Part shown: in pieces, positions 1 through 8,296 of the stretch
How positions within the stretch are numbered: the first letter of the stretch is position 1
How the letters are laid out: each line of letters opens with the position of its first letter
The notes under the pieces: model-generated
Databases searched by the model: none
What the model was told of the DNA's origin: nothing
What the model saw: the letters and a program-made list of their open reading frames with translations, nothing else
Source: G965195345 sp965277775
GTDB taxonomy: Bacteria; Pseudomonadota; Gammaproteobacteria; CAKMZV01
Assembly (NCBI GenBank): GCA_965277775.1
Contig: OZ255843.1
Span: 1,736,001 to 1,800,000 of the forward strand
Direction of reading: 5' to 3'
DNA length: 64,000 nt
Translations under genes and position numbers: made by a program

Positions 1-21
1 CTTGTCGTTGAGAAACCGCTT

Positions 22-303
22 ATGAAAAATATCATGTTTTACCGTCTTTTTGCAGGCATTATGGCTTGCTTTGTCAGTGCTTCTGCACTGGCGTATCAAT
101 CAAATTTCACGTGTAATCCGTGCGAACAAGATGGCATCTATAAGTATAAGGTCCGTTGTGATAATGGCGAGAAAGCCGAAATTCATATTGATGACATAAA
201 ATCCCCAAATACCCTGAGTTATTTCAGCAATTCAAACACTGGGGTGCTTTATGCCTCAGATGTCAGCTTAGAAGAAAGCATTAAAATTGCTTGTGGGGAG
301 TGA
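22..303 (+). CDS. Small secreted protein of unknown function
   Basis: I do not recognise this 93-residue protein. Residues 1-24 look like a Sec signal peptide: a short basic start, a hydrophobic core, and a likely cleavage site after Ala-Leu-Ala. The mature part is about 69 residues with four cysteines, so it could form disulfides in the periplasm. It ends about 50 bases before radA on the same strand. The window begins 21 bases upstream, so its promoter and any operon partner cannot be judged. Confidence 0.55.
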   Translation: MKNIMFYRLFAGIMACFVSASALAYQSNFTCNPCEQDGIYKYKVRCDNGEKAEIHIDDIKSPNTLSYFSNSNTGVLYASDVSLEESIKIACGE

Positions 304-355
304 CGACACCCAGATCTGTTTCTAACCGCCGCTTGCATCAGTAGAATATTCATCC

Positions 356-1723
356 ATGGCAAAATCGAGTGGTATTTTTTTCTGTCGAGACTGTGGCAAT
401 GAGCAAACGCGTTGGACGGGTCAATGTCCTGGTTGTGGGATTTGGAATAGCTTAATAGAAAGTACCAAAGTCACAGGACAAAAGAAAAAATCTAAACGGA
501 CCACACCCGTACACGCTCAGGTAGAAAGGGCGGTTGTGCGCGCCAGTGATGTGACAGAAGAACAAACTCATCGCATTCGCTCTGGATCGGAAGAATTAGA
601 TCGTGTGCTGGGCGGTGGTTTGGTTCAAGGGTCTGTGGTATTGATTGGCGGTGATCCCGGCATTGGCAAATCCACCTTGTTGACTCAAGTCGCCACCCAT
701 TTGGGGCAGAGTCAAGCCATACTATACGTGAGTGGTGAGGAATCTCTGTCTCAAATCAGTCAACGCGCAACCCGATTAGAGTTGCCCTTGGAGCGTTTGT
801 GGTTATATTCAAGTAACGATTTAGAAGAAATTGAACAATTGGCCTACGACAGGCAAGTCAATACCTTGGTGGTGGATTCTATTCAAACCATCGCTTCTAA
901 TTACGTCGAGTCAACCCAGGGGTCTGTTGCCCAAGTGAGAGAATGTTGTTCGCGCTTGGTTAATTTGGCGAAAACCACCAACACCATCATTTTCATTGTG
1001 GGTCACGTCACCAAAGAGGGCATGATAGCCGGACCCAGAATGTTAGAGCATATGGTCGATGTGGTGTTGTATTTTGAAGGCGATCAGGGTGGGCGTTTTC
1101 GCGCAGTAAGAGCGATTAAGAATCGCTTTGGTGCCGTAAATGAGCTCGGTGTTTTTGCCATGACTGAACAAGGATTAAAACAAGTCAAAAACCCTTCTGC
1201 CTTATTTTTATCTGATCGGGCTGTGGATGTTTCGGGCAATATTGTGACCGTGGCTTGCGAAGGCAGTCGCCCATTGTTGTTGGAAGTTCAAACTTTGGTC
1301 GATACTTGTTTAACGGGCATGCCTCGTCGAATATCTGTTGGGGTTGACACCCAGCGTTTAGCCATGTTGTTAGCAATCCTTAACCGCCATGGCGGTGTGG
1401 CTTGCGGGGATAAAGATATTTTCATTAACGTGCCAGGTGGCATAAAGTTGCAAGAAACCAGCGTTGATCTTGCCATTCTTCTGGCATTAGCCTCCAGCGC
1501 CAAGCAAAAAATCATTCCAGCCATGTGGGCAGCCATTGGGGAGGTGGGCTTGTCGGGTGAAGTACGCCCAGTACTCAATGGGGAATTACGTGTGAGAGAA
1601 GCGGCAAAACAAGGATTCACAACCATTATATTGCCTAAATCTAACCAAGTGCTTTCCCCACCCAAAGGTTTGAACATCATTCCTGTGGGGCATCTAAAAG
1701 AAGCGATAAAAGCCGTTTTGTAA
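356..1723 (+). CDS. radA: DNA repair protein RadA
   Basis: RadA is a RecA-like ATPase that drives branch migration of recombination intermediates in the cytoplasm. The 455-residue length is typical. Residues 10-28 hold the C4 zinc finger (CxxC...CxxC), residues 98-106 the Walker A loop (GDPGIGKST), and residues 255-259 the family's KNRFG motif. A Lon-protease-like C-terminal domain follows. The ATG at 356 fits the usual short N-terminus directly ahead of the zinc finger. It is probably transcribed alone or with the small upstream secreted-protein gene; a 200-base gap separates it from the oxygenase operon downstream. Confidence 0.97.
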   Translation: MAKSSGIFFCRDCGNEQTRWTGQCPGCGIWNSLIESTKVTGQKKKSKRTTPVHAQVERAVVRASDVTEEQTHRIRSGSEELDRVLGGGLVQGSVVLIGGDPGIGKSTLLTQVATHLGQSQAILYVSGEESLSQISQRATRLELPLERLWLYSSNDLEEIEQLAYDRQVNTLVVDSIQTIASNYVESTQGSVAQVRECCSRLVNLAKTTNTIIFIVGHVTKEGMIAGPRMLEHMVDVVLYFEGDQGGRFRAVRAIKNRFGAVNELGVFAMTEQGLKQVKNPSALFLSDRAVDVSGNIVTVACEGSRPLLLEVQTLVDTCLTGMPRRISVGVDTQRLAMLLAILNRHGGVACGDKDIFINVPGGIKLQETSVDLAILLALASSAKQKIIPAMWAAIGEVGLSGEVRPVLNGELRVREAAKQGFTTIILPKSNQVLSPPKGLNIIPVGHLKEAIKAVL

Positions 1724-1836
1724 TATTTTGGGGGACGGATAATACAGCTTGCCTCAGAATAATCATGCGTAAAATCTTACATGGCGAATGATTGATTATT
1801 GGATTTTCGGTCAATGTCGCTCATTAAAGATTGTTC

Positions 1837-1865
1837 TTGACAAGATTTTAAAGTATTGATAAAGT
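1837..1865 (+). promoter_or_regulatory. Candidate sigma-70 promoter for the Rieske oxygenase operon
   Basis: A perfect -35 hexamer TTGACA (1837-1842) is followed after 17 bases by TAAAGT (1860-1865), which matches four of six -10 positions. It lies about 70 bases before the oxygenase start, in the 200-base gap after radA. This rests on sequence match only. Confidence 0.4.
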
Positions 1866-1932
1866 GCCGAGCTTGGACACCATTTGAAATAAATGGTTTT
1901 AGAGAATACATGAGCGGAAAAGGATGTTTGAT

Positions 1933-3039
1933 ATGATAAATAAAAATGTCTATCGGATTGATTTGAGTGCCTTCCAAACAAATGGAAAGGTGAAAAATGG
2001 CTTGCCAGCCAGTGCTTATACCGAGGCGGCATTTTTTCAGCGCGAGTGCCAAAGCGTTTTGTACAACCATTGGGTATTTGCTGGTTTTGTCCACGAACTG
2101 GTCAACACAGGGGATACAATCCCTGTCAAAGTTGCGGGTCAGCCGATTATTTTTGTTAAAAACGAACATGGGGACATTCAAGCATTTCACAATGTCTGCA
2201 GCCATCGTTGTTTGCAACTGATCGATCGAAAAAAGAATGTCGGAAAACTCATTCGTTGCCCCTACCACGCTTGGTCGTATAACCTCAATGGTGTATTAAA
2301 AGCAACGCCGCATTTTGGTGGCACAGACCAGCATACGCCAGAAGGATTTGATCCGAAAATAAACGGTCTCAAACCCATACGAATCCATTGCTGGCATGAC
2401 TGGATTTTTGTTAATTTAAGTGGCGATGCCCCAGCTTTTGCGGAATATGCCAAACCACTGATTGATCAGCTTTCGGGCGTGGACTTTGAACAAGTTAAAC
2501 CGATTGCAACCTTGGATTTTGGTGAAATAAAAACCAATTGGAAGTTCATCATGGAAAATTTCATAGAACCTTACCATGTCCAATTTGTCCATAAAACCAC
2601 AACAGCTCAGCCATTGAGTGATCACTATACGATTGTTGATGGACTTTGCTTGGGTAGCGCGGTTGACCTGGATGAAGAAGATGGGACAGCAAACAGCCTG
2701 GCGGTGAGTTCGCGCTATCTGACACTGTTTCCAAACTTCATTGTGGGTCGATATTTCCCTGATCAATTAGGCGTTTATCATAATGTGCCCATTGATGCGA
2801 CAACCATGGCTCAACGCCGAGTGCTCTACACCACCGAGAATCAATCGTTGAGTGAAGCGCAGGTAGAGCAGTTGAAAAAATTATGGTGGGATGTCCACCG
2901 CGAAGATCACGAAATATGCGAACGCATGCAACAGGGCAGAGCATCTTCTGCTTCGCAACATGGTGGGTTTCTCTCGCCCCACTGGGAAGACAGCGTCCGC
3001 GCTTTTCAAGAGCTCATCGTTGACTCGATGACAAAATAA
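1933..3039 (+). CDS. Rieske [2Fe-2S] aromatic-ring/amine oxygenase, alpha subunit
   Basis: This is the catalytic subunit of a Rieske non-heme iron oxygenase. The [2Fe-2S] ligands are visible as C-x-H (Cys89, His91) and C-x2-H (Cys109, His112). The mononuclear iron site shows as the E-N-x-x-E-x-Y-H-x4-H segment (His215, His220). The start at 1933 is preferred because AGGA lies eight bases upstream; an in-frame ATG at 1924 would add three residues. The family includes aromatic dioxygenases and quaternary-amine monooxygenases such as GbcA and CntA, and the substrate cannot be read from sequence. No reductase gene is adjacent. It is the first gene of an apparent operon with a glyoxalase and a cupin protein. 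Confidence 0.85.
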   Translation: MINKNVYRIDLSAFQTNGKVKNGLPASAYTEAAFFQRECQSVLYNHWVFAGFVHELVNTGDTIPVKVAGQPIIFVKNEHGDIQAFHNVCSHRCLQLIDRKKNVGKLIRCPYHAWSYNLNGVLKATPHFGGTDQHTPEGFDPKINGLKPIRIHCWHDWIFVNLSGDAPAFAEYAKPLIDQLSGVDFEQVKPIATLDFGEIKTNWKFIMENFIEPYHVQFVHKTTTAQPLSDHYTIVDGLCLGSAVDLDEEDGTANSLAVSSRYLTLFPNFIVGRYFPDQLGVYHNVPIDATTMAQRRVLYTTENQSLSEAQVEQLKKLWWDVHREDHEICERMQQGRASSASQHGGFLSPHWEDSVRAFQELIVDSMTK

Positions 3040-3049
3040 GGAAACTAAT

Positions 3050-3469
3050 ATGGATCAAAACAATCAATTTCGGCTTGCGCACACCATGATACGGGTGTTG
3101 GATTTGGACAAATCACTCCACTTTTACTGCTCTCTGCTTGGAATGCATATTTTGCGTAAAACCGATTATCCCGACGGGCGTTTTACCAATACTTTTATAG
3201 GCTATGGTCCTGAAGAAGAATTCCCCGCACTTGAGCTGACTTGGAATTGGGATGACAAGGAACGTTACGACCAAGGGAATGGCTGGGGGCATTTGTGCAT
3301 TGAGACGCCCAATGTATATGAAGCCTGTGATTTTCTTGCGGAACATGGCGTCAAAATCGTTCGACCAGCCGGCCCAATGAATGCAGGAACGCGCATTCTT
3401 GCTTTTTGCGAAGACCCTGATGGCTACTTGGTTGAACTGAACGAATCAATTCTGAAACATCAAACTTAA
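3050..3469 (+). CDS. gloA: Lactoylglutathione lyase (glyoxalase I)
   Basis: Glyoxalase I isomerises the hemithioacetal of methylglyoxal and glutathione to S-lactoylglutathione. The 139 residues form one vicinal-oxygen-chelate protein with the four expected metal ligands: His near residue 11 (AHTMIRV), Glu in ALELTWNW, His in GWGHLCIE, and Glu in GYLVELNE. It begins 11 bases after the oxygenase stop, so the two are probably co-transcribed. The Asn-Trp and GxGHL segments resemble true GloA more than generic VOC dioxygenases. Its place beside a Rieske oxygenase leaves room for a specialised aldehyde-handling role. Confidence 0.85.
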   Translation: MDQNNQFRLAHTMIRVLDLDKSLHFYCSLLGMHILRKTDYPDGRFTNTFIGYGPEEEFPALELTWNWDDKERYDQGNGWGHLCIETPNVYEACDFLAEHGVKIVRPAGPMNAGTRILAFCEDPDGYLVELNESILKHQT

Positions 3470-3489
3470 ACTTTCAAACGAGGACCATT

Positions 3490-3909
3490 ATGAATAATAA
3501 TTCTAAGCAGGATAACAAACCAAAACTGTATAAATTTCAAGACATTGAGCACCGATTACATACACTTGAGCCAGGTCAATCCTACATCAAGCCTTTTGTA
3601 ACCAGTGCCGTGAGTCAAACCATGTGTGGGGGGTTGAATTTTCTCAATCAAGTATCCGTCCCTTGGGACCTAACGTGCGATGAGATTATTTATTGTATGG
3701 AGGGGTCTTTTAGGCTCACATGCGATGGTGAGTCATACGTTTGTAACCCAGGCGATGTGCTTTACATCCCCAAAGACAATCACATTGCATACGAATGCGA
3801 TGAAAAATGTGTGATTTTCTATGCAGCTTACCCACACGATTGGAAACAGCAAGCCGGCATTACTTTTGTACCAGGCATAGACCCAGAAGATATGCCACCT
3901 GTGGGCTGA
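3490..3909 (+). CDS. Cupin-domain protein, EutQ-like
   Basis: This 139-residue protein has one cupin beta-barrel. The first motif lies around DEIIYCMEGSF and the second around NPGDVLYIPKDNH. The layout resembles the cupin domain of EutQ (ethanolamine utilisation), although no other eut gene is present. It lies 20 bases after gloA, with AGGA just upstream of its ATG, and ends the three-gene oxygenase operon. Cupins of this size can be metal-dependent isomerases, dioxygenases or ligand-binding regulators, so no reaction is assigned. Confidence 0.7.
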   Translation: MNNNSKQDNKPKLYKFQDIEHRLHTLEPGQSYIKPFVTSAVSQTMCGGLNFLNQVSVPWDLTCDEIIYCMEGSFRLTCDGESYVCNPGDVLYIPKDNHIAYECDEKCVIFYAAYPHDWKQQAGITFVPGIDPEDMPPVG

Positions 3910-3982
3910 TTACTACAGGCATTAAACGCTTTTGGTGCTTGCAAGCGCCTCAATTACTGCGATCTATGCGGGTCATGTGCGC

Positions 3983-4846
3983 CTAAATTTTAGTGAGCAG
4001 TCGATCAAGCCAGCGGGTTGGCAGTAGGCGTTTGAGCCACCAAAATAATTGGGTGGGCACTGTGACACGGTAACGCAATTTGGGGTGCTTTGATTCCAAG
4101 GCATGGATCAGTGCATGATAAACTGCTTCAGGCCCTAAGGTAAAAGCCGTTTTTGGTAATTCGGCCTGATCGTAAATCGCCATTTGCTTGGCATAGTAGT
4201 TGGTGAAAAAGCTGATGGTTGGATCGATCCATTTTTTAAATGCCATAATGGCATTTTCACGGAATCGACTTTCAATAGGACCTGGTTCAATCAAAATGAT
4301 TTTTATCTCGGGTGAACGACTGAGTTCAAGCCTCAAACTGTCTGCAAATCCTTCTAATGCATATTTGCTGGCATTGTATGCACCGCGAAAAGGAATGCTG
4401 ACAAAGCCCAAGATAGAGGAATTATAAATGATTCGGCCACCTTGTTTATGCGTACGGAGATACTGGATATACAGATTGGTGAGGTGTTGGGTTCCAATGA
4501 CATTGGTCGAAAATTGGGCATTTAAAGCCTCGTAAGGCATGTCCTCAATGGCGCTGACCAAACCAAACCCCGCATTGTTGAACAGCGCGATGATCGGCTG
4601 CGCCGTTTGTTGCGAGGCCCATTTAAAACCCTGTTCAATGCTGGCTTTATCGTCTAAATCTAATGGATGCGCCAAAATATTTTGACCAATGAGTTTATCG
4701 GCATCGCTTTGTGTGCGTGTGGTTGCCAAAACGGTGTAGCCGCTTTTTTGTAATTCGACCGCGCAATAATAACCAATACCTGAAGAGCATCCAGTGATTA
4801 AAACACAGCCTTTTGAGGCTATAATGGGCGACTTGACTGGAGACAT
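3983..4846 (-). CDS. Short-chain dehydrogenase/reductase
   Basis: This is a classical SDR of 287 residues. It has the NAD(P)-binding glycine motif at residues 19-25 (GCSSGIG), the NNAG motif at 90-93, a serine near 143, and the catalytic Tyr157-x3-Lys161 (YNASK). The C-terminal region is longer than in a minimal SDR and holds hydrophobic stretches, as in lipid- or retinol-type SDRs. The substrate is unknown. It is divergent from leuD across a gap of about 60 bases and convergent with the cupin gene. Confidence 0.85.
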   Translation of the reverse strand: MSPVKSPIIASKGCVLITGCSSGIGYYCAVELQKSGYTVLATTRTQSDADKLIGQNILAHPLDLDDKASIEQGFKWASQQTAQPIIALFNNAGFGLVSAIEDMPYEALNAQFSTNVIGTQHLTNLYIQYLRTHKQGGRIIYNSSILGFVSIPFRGAYNASKYALEGFADSLRLELSRSPEIKIILIEPGPIESRFRENAIMAFKKWIDPTISFFTNYYAKQMAIYDQAELPKTAFTLGPEAVYHALIHALESKHPKLRYRVTVPTQLFWWLKRLLPTRWLDRLLTKI

Positions 4847-4906
4847 GGTAATAAAACCTGTTGAGTTTGAAACGCTTCAATTGTGAAGCACCTTGTTAAG
4901 GAAATC

Positions 4907-5551
4907 ATGGACAAAGTAAACAAAATATCGGGCATGGTTGTGCCGATCAATCGATCCAATGTCGATACCGATGCCATTATACCCAAGCAATTTTTAAAAT
5001 CCATTAAGCGTAGTGGATTTGGTATAAATTTGTTTGATGAATGGCGATATTTAGATCAAGGTGAACCCGATTCGGATAACAGCCTCAGACCGTTGAACGC
5101 TGATTTTGTGTTAAATCAAAAACGCTATCAAGGTGCAAATATCTTGTTGGCGGGTGAAAACTTCGGCTGTGGTTCATCGCGTGAACACGCGCAATGGGCA
5201 CTCAAAGATTATGGCATAGATGCCATTATTGCCCCCAGCTTTGGCGACATTTTTTACAACAATTGTTTTAAGAACGCCTTGTTGCCGATTCGCTTGGACA
5301 TAGACACAGTCAATGCGCTTTTTGCCCTTGTTGCCAAAACAGAAGGATATGCCCTCAGTATTGAGTTAGCAAAACAGAGCGTCCATATGCCAGAATTGGG
5401 TCAGGTTGAATTTGTCATTGACGAATTCTTCAAAAAATGCTTGTTGGAAGGTTTGGATGACATTGCTTTGACATTGAAAAAAGCAGACGCCATAAAGACT
5501 TACGAAGCAGCACAAAGACTTAAGACCCCTTGGTTGTTTGAAAAGGCTTAA
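4907..5551 (+). CDS. leuD: 3-isopropylmalate dehydratase small subunit
   Basis: LeuD pairs with LeuC to isomerise 2-isopropylmalate to 3-isopropylmalate in leucine synthesis. The 214-residue length fits. Near the start are the family segment NVDTDAIIPKQFLK and, further on, GCGSSREHAQWAL, part of the swivel domain that closes the active site. I chose the ATG at 4907 because AAGGAA lies just upstream; a GTG at 4883 would add eight residues and has no such site. leuC, leuA and leuB are not in the window, so leuD stands apart from its partner. Confidence 0.95.
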   Translation: MDKVNKISGMVVPINRSNVDTDAIIPKQFLKSIKRSGFGINLFDEWRYLDQGEPDSDNSLRPLNADFVLNQKRYQGANILLAGENFGCGSSREHAQWALKDYGIDAIIAPSFGDIFYNNCFKNALLPIRLDIDTVNALFALVAKTEGYALSIELAKQSVHMPELGQVEFVIDEFFKKCLLEGLDDIALTLKKADAIKTYEAAQRLKTPWLFEKA

Positions 5552-5587
5552 GTGAGATTTCTTTAAAGAATCCTCATAGTTCTCAGC

Positions 5588-6391
5588 ATGTCCATTTTTG
5601 TTGCAGACAGACCGCTCATTATGGGGGTGTTGAATACAACGCCTGATTCATTTTCAGATGGTGGGCAATATATAAACCCCAAAAAAGCCTTAGAACATGC
5701 TCTGTCATTGATCGATGAAGGGGCAGACATCATTGATGTGGGTGGGGAGTCCACGCGCCCCCAAGCAGTAGCCGTTGATGTTTCAGAAGAGATTAACCGA
5801 GTCGTCCCCATCATCAAAGCGTTGCGTTTGGAAAACCCGACCATCGCCATCTCCATTGATACTTCCAAGCCCCAAGTGATGCAGGCTGCTATTGCAGCGG
5901 GCGCAACCATCATCAACGATGTTAAAGCCTTGCAAGCGCCCAATGCTTTGAAAATGGCGGCAGATTTACAAGTGCCTGTCTGTCTGATGCACATGCAGGG
6001 GACGCCCCAGACCATGCAACAGGCGCCCACTTACGCCGATGTGGTCAGCGAAGTAAAAACCATGCTCAGTCAAAGGGTGGAAATTGCCAAAGCATCGGGC
6101 ATTCAGGACATCAGCATTGATTTGGGTTTTGGTTTTGGCAAAAACCTCACGCACAATGTCCAGTTGTTTCAGCAGATTGGCGAATTTAAAACACTGGGCT
6201 TACCCATAGTGGTCGGCGTTTCGAGAAAGCGGATGATTGCTGAAATCATTCAGCAACAGGGCTTGGAACAAAGAGATATGGGCAGTGCTTGTGCGGCGCT
6301 ACTTGCTGCGCAAAAAGGCGCAGATGTGGTGCGCGTACACAATGTCGCAATGACTAAATATGCGCTGCAGATGCATCAAGTTTTAGCTTAG
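5588..6391 (+). CDS. folP: Dihydropteroate synthase
   Basis: FolP condenses 6-hydroxymethyl-dihydropterin diphosphate with p-aminobenzoate in folate synthesis; it is the sulfonamide target. The 267-residue TIM barrel shows the N-terminal signature around residues 12-25 (MGVLNTTPDSFSDGG), then GGESTRP, and near the C-terminus GVSRKRMI. It follows leuD by 36 bases on the same strand and converges with kdsC. In many proteobacteria glmM follows folP, but here it does not. Confidence 0.97.
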   Translation: MSIFVADRPLIMGVLNTTPDSFSDGGQYINPKKALEHALSLIDEGADIIDVGGESTRPQAVAVDVSEEINRVVPIIKALRLENPTIAISIDTSKPQVMQAAIAAGATIINDVKALQAPNALKMAADLQVPVCLMHMQGTPQTMQQAPTYADVVSEVKTMLSQRVEIAKASGIQDISIDLGFGFGKNLTHNVQLFQQIGEFKTLGLPIVVGVSRKRMIAEIIQQQGLEQRDMGSACAALLAAQKGADVVRVHNVAMTKYALQMHQVLA

Positions 6392-6400
6392 TCGTAAAGA

Positions 6401-6940
6401 TTAAGCGTTATATTTTTGGTAAATGCCCGTTAGTAAATTTTGAGCTTCAAGAATCAGCTCACAACATTCACGAGCGGCGCCTTCACCGCCATTGGCTTGG
6501 AGTGTTGTGAGTGCTTGGGATTTGACTAAAGAATGAGCATTGGCGACGGCCATTGGCACACCGACACGATTCATGACGGGTAAATCCAAAAGATCATCAC
6601 CCACGTAAGCGAAGGCATCTGCTTTTAACTTCAATTGATCGCATAAGGCATCAAAGGCTTGAGTCTTGTCCTGCACACCTTGATAGAGGTGTTTAATGTT
6701 GAGGGTTTGCATGCGTTGTTCAACCATTTTAGAGCGTTTTGCGGTGATGATGGCAACCTCAATCCCAGAATCCATGAGTAATTTCATTCCAAAACCATCC
6801 TTAACATTAAATGCTTTCATGGACTCACCCTGATCTGAATAGAATAATTGGCCGTTGGTGAGCACACCATCCACATCAAAAATGACGGCTTTGATCTTTT
6901 TAATTTTCTGATTAAGTTGTTCTGAAGTCAGTGCTTGCAT
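6401..6940 (-). CDS. kdsC: 3-deoxy-D-manno-octulosonate-8-phosphate phosphatase
   Basis: KdsC removes phosphate from Kdo-8-phosphate, giving Kdo for the LPS inner core. It is a small capless HAD phosphatase (179 residues), active as a tetramer. The nucleophile motif DVDGVLTNG starts at Asp22, with the acid/base Asp24. Lys appears in AIITAKRS and the Mg-binding acidic pair in VGDDLLDLPVM. The downstream segment GGEGAARECCELIL matches the family C-terminus. It reads out of a pair with the cation antiporter gene. Its presence implies a Kdo-containing outer membrane. Confidence 0.93.
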   Translation of the reverse strand: MQALTSEQLNQKIKKIKAVIFDVDGVLTNGQLFYSDQGESMKAFNVKDGFGMKLLMDSGIEVAIITAKRSKMVEQRMQTLNIKHLYQGVQDKTQAFDALCDQLKLKADAFAYVGDDLLDLPVMNRVGVPMAVANAHSLVKSQALTTLQANGGEGAARECCELILEAQNLLTGIYQKYNA

Positions 6941-6964
6941 AGTGGCTTGGTCTTATTGCCCACT

Positions 6965-7915
6965 CTATGAGAGGCTTAGATATACTAAAAAGCTTAGATA
7001 ACCGATATAAAATCCTGAGAGTGTGAAACCCTGCCAACGGTTAATCTGCCAATTGGGTCGATTCATGATTATAAAGGTAAATAACAATAAGGTCATAAAA
7101 AGCATGTACAAAACATCGCGCTGAAAGAACGTTGGGTTGATGGCGACGGTTGCTATAAATCCAGGAATGGGTAATACGATGAGTAAATTAAACAAGTTAG
7201 ACCCCAAGATATTACCAATGGTTAAGTCGTATTGTTTTTTTCTTGCTGCGCTGATAGAAGCCGCTAATTCAGGCAAACTGGTTCCTATGGCGACGATTGT
7301 CAAACCGATGATTTCTTCGGACAAACCCAGAATCAACGCTAATTCAACTGCGCCCCAAACCAGCACTTTGGCGCTGATTAGCAAAGCCACCATACCACTT
7401 AAAAACAAGAATAACGCCTTTTGTAAGGGCATTTTTTCTGAGCGTTCTTCGGGGGCCAAGATTTTCTTTTCTTGATACAGCAGTAAGCCAATCACCGAAA
7501 TAAAACCCACCAGTAAGATAATAGAGTCGCTCAATGTGAGTTGGCCATCGTATAGCAATGCCACACTCAGTAGGGTTAGTCCAACGGTCAATAGTAGTTC
7601 GCGTTTGACCGTTTTGGTCGTTAAAATCAATGGCTTCATCAATGCGGTGAAACCCAGAACCAAACCAATGTTGGCGATATTTGAACCGATAACATTGCCG
7701 ATGGCCAATTGCGGGAAGCCATCGATGGCTGCAAAATATGACACCACCATTTCTGGCGCAGATGTGCCAAAGCCAAGCAATATGACTCCGACGAGTAAGG
7801 GGGGGAGTGCATAGTGAAGCGCGAGTGCTACGGCACCATCAATAAAACGATCGGCACTCCACATGAGCACAACCAGTCCGATGAGGATGGCGCCAATCGC
7901 TAAAATAACAGTCAT
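6965..7915 (-). CDS. yrbG: Calcium/sodium antiporter, YrbG type (CaCA superfamily)
   Basis: This inner-membrane protein of 316 residues has about ten hydrophobic segments in two homologous halves. Each half carries a CaCA alpha repeat: GFGTSAPEM at residues 48-56 and AIGTSLPEL at 209-217, whose acidic residues bind the exchanged cations. Family members swap Ca2+ or other cations for Na+ or H+. It lies 25 bases upstream of kdsC; in Escherichia coli yrbG and kdsC are also neighbours, with kdsD between, and kdsD is missing here. Confidence 0.9.
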   Translation of the reverse strand: MTVILAIGAILIGLVVLMWSADRFIDGAVALALHYALPPLLVGVILLGFGTSAPEMVVSYFAAIDGFPQLAIGNVIGSNIANIGLVLGFTALMKPLILTTKTVKRELLLTVGLTLLSVALLYDGQLTLSDSIILLVGFISVIGLLLYQEKKILAPEERSEKMPLQKALFLFLSGMVALLISAKVLVWGAVELALILGLSEEIIGLTIVAIGTSLPELAASISAARKKQYDLTIGNILGSNLFNLLIVLPIPGFIATVAINPTFFQRDVLYMLFMTLLLFTFIIMNRPNWQINRWQGFTLSGFYIGYLSFLVYLSLS

Positions 7916-7969
7916 GCTGCTTTTAAAAGAATCATGGATGGAAGCTGCTTAACCAGAGATCTCAAATGA

Positions 7970-8296
7970 TCAGTAGGTTGAGATGATTTGGCTCACTTGA
8001 TTATTGTCGTCAAATCGAATGATGTAATGTTGTCGTTCTTCGCTGTCATCCTCACGCCAGATATAGTAAGGATAAATCCATTCGGATTCTCGAAAAGGGT
8101 GTACCAGCAAGGGTTCGCCTAAAATATTGACGATGGTATTTTGGTCCATCCCTTTTTTAACCAATGCAATTTGTTCTTTCTCTAAGAGCTGTCCTTGCTG
8201 GCGATCTGCTCTATAGGCGCACCCCATCAGCGGGTACTGAATAACCAACATCAAGCACAATAGAATGATGAGGCGGGCGTGATTAATGATGAACAT
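7970..8296 (-). CDS. BamE/SmpA-OmlA-like outer-membrane lipoprotein
   Basis: The 108-residue protein starts with a lipoprotein signal peptide and lipobox (LMGC), making Cys26 the lipidated residue. The rest matches the small SmpA/OmlA fold: a KKGMDQNTIVNILGEPLL segment followed by a Trp/Tyr-rich strand (EWIYPYYIW). True BamE is part of the beta-barrel assembly machine; this may be BamE or a paralogue. The start at 8296 overlaps the last 14 bases of lon, and a longer reading up to 8374 would lack a signal peptide. It is probably co-transcribed with lon. Confidence 0.7.
   Translation of the reverse strand: MFIINHARLIILLCLMLVIQYPLMGCAYRADRQQGQLLEKEQIALVKKGMDQNTIVNILGEPLLVHPFRESEWIYPYYIWREDDSEERQHYIIRFDDNNQVSQIISTY

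Noticed and set aside
1288..1680. A 130-codon minus-strand open frame inside radA
   Set aside because: It lies wholly antisense to a well-supported gene and has no features of its own; a shadow frame.
3937..3946. Palindrome GCTTGCAAGC between the cupin and SDR genes as a terminator
   Set aside because: A palindrome with no loop and no T run does not make a terminator hairpin.
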